In this document: positions 47,501 through 59,500 of the stretch, in pieces
How positions within the stretch are numbered: position 1 is the first letter of the stretch
Layout of the letters: each line of letters opens with the position of its first letter
From: Bombyx mori
Lineage: Eukaryota; Arthropoda; Insecta; Lepidoptera; Bombycidae
Length of the DNA stretch: 64,000 nt
Reading direction: 5' to 3'
NCBI RefSeq assembly: GCF_030269925.1
Contig: NC_085123.1
Coordinates: forward strand, 744,001-808,000
The notes under the pieces: generated by a model
Told to the model about the DNA's origin: nothing
Database searches by the model: none
What the model saw: only the letters and a program-made list of their open reading frames with translations
Program-made: the position numbers and the translations under genes

Positions 47501-50500
47501 CTGTTGTGGCTTAAAGGATAAGACGCTCGGTGTACTCAAATCGAGCAATGCAACTGTGCCGGTGTTCAAATCTCCCAAATTGTATTTTAAAAAAAAAATT
47601 AATTACAAGCGTAACTCATGTTCTTGAATGAGTTCCACGATGTAGGAATACCATCGTGTAATAAAAATGAAACCCGCAAAAAAATATGCAAATTAGAATT
47701 GCGTAATTACTATTATAAATATTGATTAACATACATCAAGTCTAGAGCCGTAATAACACCATTTTCTTATGGTCGCATATCTGATTCCTGCTACATAAGA
47801 AGTATGGTGATGGGAGTCGCTCGCTTGAGGGAACATATCGGTACTTCGAATATTTAAAAAAATATTATCAGACGATTATCAAATTTATACATTTTGACCA
47901 AAACAATACCAAGTACTATAACCGGCTAAAACAGTTTATTAAAAATAATCCAAGTTGTTGGAGCCATAAAAACAGTAAAGTCATCTTTGATTGACGCAAA
48001 TCTAAGAAAGTGCAATATGATCGTGATCATCTCATCGCAACAAGTTTATTATGCATCACTACGCCATTTGTATCCAAAGTAAACTGTATTTCGTGGAAAA
48101 CGGGGAAGAACTTTAGCTAGTGTTTCATGTTTAATGTAACGAACTCATTAGTTTTACGTAAATTAGCTCGGTCAATCGAATTTATCGCGAGGTCGCGTGT
48201 TTCGTGTCAGCTAAGGTCGCTATGACCGCTCCCGCAATGAACCAAATGATGTTTTGGTACATGTTCTTATTAAGTTTAAGGCCAGCTCAAAACGCTCAGC
48301 TTGCTCCTACGTAATTACGAAAGTAGTTAAGTAGAAACATACTGTAGGTAAACAAGAAAATGGTCAATATTAATCGATCTCTTACTGGTGGTAGGATCAC
48401 TTGTGAATCCGCGCGGGTAGGTACCACCACCTTGCCTATATCTGCCGTGAAGCAGTAATGCGTTTCGGTTTGAGGGTGGGGCAGCCGTTGTAATTATACT
48501 GAGATTTTAAAACTTATATCTCATGGTTGGTGGCACATTTACTTTGTAGATGTCTTTGGGCTCCAGTAACCACTTAACATCAGGTGGGCTGTGAGATCGT
48601 CCACCCAGCAAAGCAATAAAAAAAAATCCAATAAAAAAAAACTAAAGCGCTAATATACTTGAAATTTTCAGTTATAACAACATAATTTAAAAATATATTA
48701 TACTGGTGTTTTAAGATTGAAAACATCAAAAATGAAATGCGATTTTAATTAGACCAGTTCGTAAATAATTTTAGACACTTTTGTCTCGGAAATCGTAAAA
48801 TAAACGCGTGTTTGGTCTTTTTCAGGGTTTATTTTTATTTTTTTATTCCTTAGATACCCATCTAAGGACGAGCTCACAGCCCACCTGGTGTTAAGTGGTT
48901 ACTGGAGCCCATAGACATCTACAACGTAAATGCGCCACCCACCTTGAGATATAAGTTCTAAGGTCTCAATATAGTTACAACGGCTGTCCCACCCTCAAAC
49001 CGAAACGCATTAATGCTTCACGGCAGAAATAGGCAAGGCGGTGGTACCTACCCGTGCGGACCCACAAGAGGTGTGACAAGAGGTCACACGTGTACGTTTT
49101 GCAACACAGCAGGTGCTCTATTTACGTTTACGTCTTCTCTGTCATTACCGTAGTTTTTTGGACTTAATATCAGTACAAATGCAAAAAAAATTCATTGATT
49201 CTAATTGCGCTCTTCGTGTTTTTGTGAATCAACGTATGATTCACACCGTGACCGGCGTTTTATTTCGGTCTTTCCGATGTCACCTTCTGTTTATACAGAC
49301 TTTATTTATGCGCGTTTCGTAGGTATTATATGAAATGACACGTTGCTATGATCATACACCTCCAATAAAAATAAGATTTTGCACCGATCGCGTGTTTTTT
49401 CATATATTTTTAATGCCGCAAAACTAGGAATTTATTCGTCACAAAAAAAAACTATTTTAACAACTTTATAATTTAATTCCAACCTTTTTATTAATAGTTT
49501 TATTGGTCAGGGACAACTATCGATAAGTGTGTTTAGTGCGAGTTTTTTAACTTTTCGATCGCGCAAAAGTTAACTCAAATTTGTATGGAGTTGGAACGTC
49601 TTCCCTTCGTTTGCTGCGAGAAGTTAAAAAACTCGCCCTAAACACACTGTACACATTTTCGCAGTGATGATTTAGATCATCGGGGACACAGTAATCGCTC
49701 GACTTGGATGCAGTACAGGTCGTTAGGGTTGTCAAGTCCGGTTAAGAGGGTATTACGCAGAAAAATTCTCGATTTATCAATCTCAAAAACCCAGTGTCGC
49801 TGAAAAAAAATGTCGTCATAAAAATTATAATTGTAAATAGATTAATGTATATTTTAAGTTAATTTTACCCAAAAAAACTTGCTTGTCAATCCAGTAACTG
49901 TGTTTCCAAGATTAAGAGTGCAAGCGCCTTCTAAGAGAAGTTTCGGATGTGCTGCCATCGCTCAATAATAATTATGATAGCAGACGCCGCGCCCGGCGAG
50001 CTTGTCGAAACTGTATAAGCATAAGCTTTAAATTAAAATATAACGTCTGATCTCCCGGATCCACTCTCGGCTCTTTTAGGCCCAACAAGCACTGGCTACT
50101 GTTCTCGTCATACGAAGAGTTCGAACTAACCCGCAGACATAGTTCAATGAGTTTCTCGGCGGATCTTCTTAGTAAGTCAGTTCAATGAGTTTCTCGGCGG
50201 ATCTTCTTAGTAGGTCAGTTCAATGAGTTTCTCGGCGGATCTTCTTAGTAGGTCGCGATTCCGATCCAGTGATAGATTCAGCGAAGCACTTCCCTTGTTA
50301 GGGTTAGTGTTAGCAAATTCGCCAGGCTGAGTCCCGTGAGCTTACCTACACGTTTGGTGAAGCTAGTATAATTCTTCGAGGCTAGTAGCATATGTAAGAA
50401 AAAAAGCCTTTATTCAATATACGATTATCCGGATTAATTTATAAAATTGAATACGAACCTTTTTTTTCATCTTCATTTACGTCTATCGGTTGTAAGGTGG

Positions 50501-53500
50501 TCGTAAGTCGTACAAAAAGTAACTCATTGTTTGGTTTTACAGGTAAAAAAGTTGTGCTGCTCTCTGCGACGTAACGCGAAAGATGAACGCGTGCTTTTTC
50601 ATTACAACGGACACGGCGTACCCAAGCCGACGGCGCAGGGAGAGATCTGGGTCTTTAATAGGGTGAGTTTTTAATTGTAATCAATTTAGACAGCGGCTTT
50701 AATTTTGTAGGCAGCGGCTTGGCTCTGCCCCTGGCATTGCTGAAATCCATGGGCGACGGTAACCACTCACCTTCAGGTGGGCCGTATGCTCGTCTACCTG
50801 CAAGGGCAATAAAAAAAAACTTAGTTTTTAATAATGAAAAAATGGCGATCACAATACGATACACACTTGAAAATTTTTAAGTACGCATTTGAAAAATGCA
50901 TGGTTTCATTAGATTTGATATACAAAATAAAAGAAACCGCTCAATGTTACTGGTGGTAGAAAGTCTTGTGAGTCCGCACAGGTAGGTACAACCACCCCGC
51001 CTGTTTCTGCCATGAAGCAGTAATGCGTTTCGGAGACTTTAGAATTCATATCGCAAGGTGAGTGGTGGCATTTGATGACATTGTAGATATCTATTGGCTC
51101 CTGTAACCACTTAACACCAGGTGGGCCGTGAGCTCGTCCACCCATATAAGCAATAAATAAAAAGTTCAGAACTAGGCAAACTTGTGCAGATAACAGATGA
51201 GACAGTACACGTAAGTAGAAAGATGCCACTCATCTTGAAGTTTCAGATGAAAATCTCAACGTACCTATTTTAATGCTCACGCCATCCAGCGGAACCAGTT
51301 AACTTTAACTAATATTAGTTACTAAATAGTGACGTTGCGCCGACATCTTTAGATGTCACAAATTAATAAAAACCAAACTAAAAAATAAAACTAAGGTATT
51401 TGTCCCCAGACTTACACCCAGTACATCCCGCTGTCGATGTACGACCTGCAGACGTGGATGGGCGCGCCCTCGCTCTACGTGTACGACTGCTCCAACGCCG
51501 GCATCATTGTCGACAGCTTCAAGTTGTTTGCTGATCAACACGAGAGGGAGTACGAGGTATCTGCTATATGATATTTGTTAAACCAAGGGGGTGAAAGGCT
51601 AATTCGTTTGAACGATGTTTATCTTTGTAATTAAAAGTGTGTTTTATTTAGTAATAGCATCAACAGTTCGATGTTTTTAATTGACCTTGAATTAAGTTTA
51701 ATTAGGATTTTTTTTCCAAATTTTAAACTTTAAGTGACTCTTCTTAAGGTTGCAAAAACTTCGTTTAAATATCTCTATAACCCGTCACCCTTCGATATTC
51801 ATACTAAGTAAAACTAGAGCATTTGCTACAGAAACAATAATATGGTAATCTGTTTTATCAGTACTATGTAGGGTTCATGTGAACGCTTCATAGGGTGACA
51901 ACATTGTAGGTGAAAAAGTTGAGATACACAGTTTTAATTCATCATTTGTGGACAGGCTCAGAAGAATGAAGAAGGCACTTCGAGCATCCCTCAGGTCTCG
52001 TACAAGAACTGCATCCAGCTGGCCGCCTGCGCCGCCGGACAGAGCCTGCCCATGAACCCGGAGCTGCCCGCGGACCTGTTCACGGCCTGCCTCACCACGC
52101 CGGTCAAGACTGCCATGAAGTGGTTCGTGCTGAGGACCCGGACCAGATACGCCGACAGGGACCTGCACGACCTCATCGATAAGTCAGTATCGTCTCTTAA
52201 TCTCGTGTTGTGGTGGTGCTCGGTGATAACAGTTGCCTGTGGACATTCGCAGTTCCACTGTAGTATTCAAGTCATGTAAAAATCGAACAAGAGATTCATT
52301 TTATGGTGTAATTATCACAGTATAATATATTTTTACTATATAAAAATGATGAATAACTTTAAGAAAAATTTGTATTGGCCTAAGGCAAACAGGGTTGATC
52401 AATGACATGTTTGCAGGCTACAAGTACACTGGGCGTCTTATCTATTAGGCCATGTACGCTTCTAGCCATGAGTAGTCTTGCGTGAGTAATTGTGTTCGAA
52501 TAGTTACAGAAGTCTGTGCAGTTGGGTGAAATATCAAGGGTAAAATATCGATTCACTGAATCGAGTCAGAACTACATATCGATTTAAAAATCGATATTTT
52601 TTTTGGTTCGAGAAATCGATCCTTCGATTAATCGATCTCGAATCGCCATCCCTACTGTGCAGTCGGTTATTGACAACAGATTTTTATCAGCTTGACCTGT
52701 ATCGATATGTATGTCGGAGAAACCGCATTATTAACACCATCGTCAGACATCGTAGGGGCGAATAGGGTGATCGAGCTAAAAGAAATATTGAGTACATAAA
52801 ACACGTTTGTTGTCTTAGAACAATTTAGAAATCTTCTCTTGACGTCAGCAAACGAAAACGAATGCCAGTTCTTAGAATGGAGGCATCGCTCTTCAAGAAG
52901 GCTGGTTGGTAGGTGTCAATGATGTCTATACGCGCCTCCATCGCGATCGTGCTGCCATCTCTCGGGAATCGTACTGCGTTTCGTTTAGCTACCAAACTAA
53001 TGACAGTCTTCGACATGTATGTGAGTCGACTATTATCAAAGCCGGCAATGTGACTTTTGGACAATTATTGGTAAATCAGAAAAACGAATTATTGACTTTG
53101 TATTCCATTGGCAGTCACAAAACTCTTCTGAACGACATCTTAGATAAATAACAGGTTAAGTATTAACCTTTATTTAATGCAGGTTTTGAACCGTATTCTT
53201 TGAAGGAGACGATTGTATTCAAATCAATCTGTATTGACATATCAATAACATTTTTTTGTCCAAATGCACAGATTGCCACCTTTGATAATAGACGACTCAT
53301 ATATGTGATGAAACCTCAATGCAACGACCCGGCTCCACGACCTCAGATCAGCTTGGATAGTTACGCGCGCACCAAGGGGAGATAACGAGACTACAGTCTT
53401 GTTACTTTGATATCGGGATATGCTGACCAGGAGCACTGAACTAAAAAATTATTACTTAAATTTGTATTCAGTTTTTCATATGAAAGCGTGTGTAATTAGT

Positions 53501-56500
53501 TTTTAAAGTACATTGAATTTGTTGTCCAGGATCCCTGGCCAAGTGACGGACCGCCGCACCATGCTGGGCGAACTGAACTGGATCTTCACGGCCATCACCG
53601 ACACCATCGCCTGGAGCTCGCTGCCCGCCGACCTCTTCCAGCAGCTGTTCAGGGCCGACTTGCTGACGGCCAGCCTCTGCAGGAACTTCTTACTCGCCGA
53701 CAGGATTATGAGGTTGGTGCTTTTACAGCTGGTGGGGCCCACCACGATAGCATTGTGATGTCTCGTAACCGATCAGAACTAAGAACTCTGCGAGGCTGTA
53801 TAAAACTTCTGAACTTTTAATTACAGTAGTAGATTAATATTTTTTTTGTTATTTTATATTGTTATATTATTGAGAATAAAGGACATTTGACATTTTTGGG
53901 TATTGTCCTTTGCATGTCATTGACACTTTGTAACAAACAACATTCTTCATTTAACTATTTGTTGCTGCGCCCAAAATGCAATATAGAAAATAATAAATAC
54001 ATATTTTACATTCCTATTAATATAATGTTTTGGAAAATCCACCCTTACTTGCATACTCCTAGATCATACAACTGCACCCCCGTGAGCAGTCCGGCGCTGC
54101 CGTCACTGGCCGCGCACCCGCTGTGGGCGGCGTGGGAGCAGACCCTGGACTCGGCGCTGGCCCAGCTGGTCACGTTATCTTCGGCTCCACATCCGCTGGA
54201 TTACTCCCACTCGCCGTTCTTCAGGGATCAGCTCACCGCCTTCCAAGTCTGGCTAGATCTCGGTAAATGTGAGTGCTTACTAGAAACCGTGGTAACCGGC
54301 AGCACTTGGTAGCGCATGGACAGCAGCTCGCGGGGGCGGGCCGGCCTGCGGGGCCTGTAAACAATCCCAAAATAATACCGCAAGCGAGTATAATACGGCT
54401 CACTTGATGGTGAGTGGTTACCGGTGCTCATGGTCAGCAATAGCCAGGCCGTTGTCTATGACTGGTATAGTGTAGTTTAGGGGAGGGAGGGAGAGGGAGC
54501 GAGAGAGAGAGTGAGGGAGAGTGCGCTGCAGGGTGCGGCGGGCGCGGCGTGCCGGAGCAGCTGCCGATGGTGCTGCAGGTGCTGCTGAGCACGCTGCACC
54601 GGGTGCGCGCGCTGCAGCTGCTGTGCCGGTTCCTGGCGCTGGGCGCGTGGGCGGTGCGCGCCATGCTGGCCGTCGGGATATTCCCCTACATGCTCAAGCT
54701 GCTGCAGGCCTCCGCGCCGGTGCTGCGCGCCTCCATGGTCTACATCTGGGCCAGGATCATCGCGGTCGATCCGGTTTGTATTACTTATACATTTCGTTCA
54801 TTTTATATTCCCTCGGCCAAAAAAACAAGTGCTGGCAATTTCAGCGAATCAAATAGTGTAAATGCAAATTAAACGGTATTAATGCTTTTACACATATTTT
54901 GAGTGCAGAACGAAACGAAATGGTATTTCTTAATTGTACTTAATTAATCATTAATTGTTTCAGAGCTGTCAAGCGGACCTAGTCAACGCTAAAGGGCACA
55001 CGTACTTCCTGTCCGTACTGCAAGACCCTACAGTCGACGTAAGTACCCGCAGCAAGGTGCACGCCGCGCGGGGGGGAGGGTACGCAAGACAATGGGATTG
55101 AAAAGTACACTATACACTAAATTGATAGACGAGCTTATAGTTCATATGGGATTGATTGTCTATCAGAGCCCGTGGACTACACTTTCCAATTGTTTCAATC
55201 TTATAGCCTGCGACACTAGGGCCATGCACGTAGCATTCAATCAGGATCATCTTCCATTGAAATAGTTCCGTTTCTGCAGAGCGAGCACCGCACCCTGGCC
55301 GCCTACGTGCTGGCTGGCATCGTGGACGGCTACCCGGCGGGGCAGGAGGCCGCGCTGCAGGTGAGCCCTCGGACCGCATCGCATGTGTTGTGTATCTACG
55401 GTCAGCTGCTGCAAGACGTACGTAAGAAATGAAACTAAATGAAAATTTCGATTGGCAGGGCTCAATGATATCGATATGCCTCGAGCAGCTCGGCGACAGG
55501 GAGCCGGTACTGGCCCAGTGGATCTGCATCAGCCTGGGCCGGCTGTGGCGCGGGTTCGAGGCGGCGCGATGGACGGGAGTCAGAGATCTCGCGCACGAGA
55601 AACTGTTCCCGCTCCTTGAGCATTCTGAGCCTGAGGTACTGATACGTTACCCCCCTCGAGGGGGCCGTCACGGAGCAGCTGTCCATGCTCCTACACTATT
55701 GTGTGCCCGGGTAGACGAGCCCACGGCCCACGTGACGAACAAGGTTGACAAGGCTTATAAACATCACATGAATAGTTTCAGTGCTACTGTGACGGGGTCC
55801 TAGTATTGCTTGCTTATATTCATATTCGTCGGCCTGTAATGTAAAGCGTACTAACTCGCGACGTGCTTTTGTACGCTTTACAAGTCGTGCTCGTTTGTCA
55901 GCAACATTTTCGACTCTGTAAGCGATTTCTCTTTACCTTCTATTAGTTTATTTTTATTTTTTTATTAAGTTTTATTAAGGGGCTTTATTAAGTTTTAAAA
56001 GAACTTTATTGGTGGTAATTACTGGTTTTATTTACTGGTGGTAGTAAGTACCACCGCCCTGCCTATTTCTGTTGTGAAGCAGTAATGCGTTTCGGTTTGA
56101 AGGGTGGAGCAGCCATTGTAACTATACTTGAAACCTTAGAACTCATATCTCAAGGTGGGTGGCGCATTTACGTTGTAGATGTCTATAGGCTCCAGTAACC
56201 ACTTAACAACCAGCTGGGCTGTGAGTTCGTCCACCCATTTAAGCAATAAAAAAAAAGAATAGTTGATGTGACGATGTTGCGGCGGCAGGTCCGCGCGGCG
56301 TGCGCCTTCGCGCTGGGCTCGTTCGTGTGGTGGTGCGGCGGCGCCGGGCGCTGCGAGCAGGCCAACGCGCTGGACCTGCAGGTGGGCGTGCAGCTGGCCG
56401 CGCGCCTGCCGCTCGACGCCAGCCCGCTCGTGCGCGCAGAGATACTGGCCGGTACGTACCCGCGTGTCTGCCTATGTCACTCGGGAATAGTATAACTTAC

Positions 56501-59500
56501 AAACAGTGAAAGAATTTTCCAAATCGATTCAGTAGTTCCGGAGCTTATTCAATACAAACAAACAAATCTTTCCTCTTTATAATATTAGTATAGATTTCTA
56601 AATCAAATAGAACTTCTCTATTTGATTTGAAGAGGTTTGAGTCTACAGTTTTATAATAATAATTATTTTTTACAGCATTACAGTGGCTGGTGTTAATATT
56701 TGAACAACACTTCATCGCTGTTTACATACAAGAACGGGTCAGAAGAAATGATAGGTAAGAATTAATATGAAGATTGCACAATTTTTTATATTTTTTTATT
56801 GCTTATCTGGGTGGACGAACTCACAACCCAGCTGGTTGTTAAATAGTTACTGGAGCCCAAAGACATCAACAACGTAAATGCGCCACCCACCTTGAGATAT
56901 AAGTAAGGTCTCAGTATAGTAACAACGGCTGCCCCGCCCTTCAAACTGAAACGCATTACTGCTTCACGGCAGAAATAGGCAGGGTGGTGGTACCTACCCG
57001 AGCGGACTCACAAGAAGGCCTACCACCAGGTAAAATTAAAACTTATTTCAAAAATGTACCACTTAATAACCCAATTCACCTAAATACCTAATATGCACAG
57101 GGGTGGCCCGTCCGGGCGCGTGGAGGCGGGGCAGGAGGCGCTGGCGGGGGGCGGCGGGGGCGCGGCGGGAGGTCGGTCCCGGCCCCCCCACTACTCGCTG
57201 CCGGCCATCGGGTTCGGCTCCGTGCCGGTCCGGCTGTTCTCCACGCTGTGCGCCATGGCCCGGGAGCCGCACCCCAGGGTCGCGCAGATGGCCACTGACA
57301 TCCTCAATTACATCTCGAACCAGGTCAGCCTCTCGCTCCAGACGTTTGCCATAAAATTAATACGGTGCAGTCTTATAATGTAGCAATGAAGCAAATGGCA
57401 AAAAAACACATGGGGGACGGACCCTGATCTTAATGACATATATCTACATACTGTAGCATAAACAACCAAACACTGAAGTATAGAGTCGATAAGCTAACGT
57501 ACACCGCCTACATAGAGCTTACATATAATAACTGTGCAACAAAGAAATAGTAGGCAGCGGCATGGCTTTACCCCTGGCATTGCTGAAGTCTACGGGTGAT
57601 GGTAACCATTCACCATCAGGTGAGCCGTACTCTCGTCTGCCAACACTACAAGGGCTATAAAAAAATAATTATTATTATGTGATCATAAATTAAAATTAAA
57701 ATTAACCTATTTGTTAAGGTGGAACAAAGTAAGAATCTGATTTTTTTTTTGTTTTAATCGAATTTTTTTTTTTTCGGAATTCTTTGCGGACAAATATAAT
57801 GATAAATGAGTTTTATAAAATTAGAATTGTCAACAGAGCGCCCAAGTGGACAGCGTGGCGGAACCCGCGCGGAACTCCGCCAGCCTGCCGCCCTCGCCCG
57901 GGACCCGCCACCACGAGCACGCCCGGACCCTGCCCGGACACGGTGCGTGCACCTACACACACTAGCGAACCTCTATATAACTCACTATTATATTGTTACG
58001 CGCTGGGGTTCGGGATAAATAAAAATTTCACCAAAGTACAACTAAAAACTGTATTCAACACTTAAAACACTTTAAAACAGTCAACCAACACTTTAAAACT
58101 CTCAATTCGCTTGTTCCGCTTCGCTTCAGGTAATCCGTTCGCTGTTTCGCTTCGAGTAGTTCCGATTACTGACTGACTGCGTGCCATCTCTACAACGCTT
58201 TTATAGCCGATGATACCTCATCCCTAGAATTATCGAGAATATTCTACATGTCTTTAGTCGTAGTTTCCGCTATCTGTCAATAGATGGTGTTACTCTTACC
58301 GGCGTAACAATATTATAGCATTTATTGGATTTGCAGGCCATCGTCGCGGCAAGTCGGGGCTGCCACACACCATATCCGAGGAGTCTGTTGCGAACAGAGA
58401 CCGCGACTCTGGAGGGGACCGAGAACGGCACAAAGATTCACTCTCATCTAATTCTAGTAAGTTTACCCTCCATGATGTGTCTACATCTTTTTTTTTTATT
58501 GCTTAGATGGGTGGACGCGCTCAGAGCCCACCTGGTGTTAAGTGATTACTGGAGCCCATAGACATCCACAACGTAAACGCACCACCCACCTTGAGATATA
58601 AGTTCTAAGGTCTCAAGTATAGTTACAACGGCTACCCCACCCTTCAAACCGAAACGCATTACTCCTTCACGGCAGAAACAGGCAGGGTGGTGGTACCCAC
58701 CCGCGGACTTACCAGAGGTCCTACCACCAGTAAAACATCTTCATTAACTGGCACCTCTCTATGGTATTGAAAATTTATTGTACGTGCGTAAAAACATTGA
58801 AGAATTCCCCAGAGTCTGCGATTTGCACAATGTGAACACTAGGAACAAACATAGGCTTGCGTTGCCGGCGGCTCGAATTAAGAAAATAAGCAACTCTTTT
58901 AGGGAGCTGGGTGTACAGCTTTTCAACAAGATCCCACTAAACGTTCAACTACTACCTGTTCATAGATTTAAGAAAACTGTTAAGGAACGTTTGTGCAACA
59001 AGGCATATTATAAAGTTAAGGATTATTTACTAGATGGCACTACGTGGGAATGAGGCGCTCGCTCCTGGCCTTTTCATTTTTCATTATTATTAATTTTTTT
59101 TTAATTGTATTTTTTTTTGACTTGTTTTTTCTTTTATTGTGAATATTTCTATTTATTTAAAAAAAGAAAATATTTGAGAAAAAAACAAAAAAAAAGCCCG
59201 CTGAGTTTGTTTCGCCGGTTCTTCTCAGGACTGTGGCTTTTTTTGGAACCGGTGGTAGAGTTAACATTGTTATTTGTATTTTGACATTCAACAAGTGTGT
59301 CATACTGACATCTAAGTTGAAATAAATGATTTTGAATTTTGAATTTTGTATGTTGTCGCTGTCCAGGTCAGACATGTACGAGCAAGAAGGCGATAGTGAG
59401 CACCGAGTTCGTGGAGTGGGCGGGCGGCGCGTTCTCCCGGCCCGAGCCCGCGCGCCCGGACTGCGAGAGCCGCGAGCACCACCAGCGCCGCTGGACCCTC

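Noticed and set aside
54521..54856. Plus-strand Ala/Arg-rich 111-codon frame
   Set aside because: It overlaps raptor exon 9 in the wrong frame; the frame with [12 protein letters not shown] is the real one.
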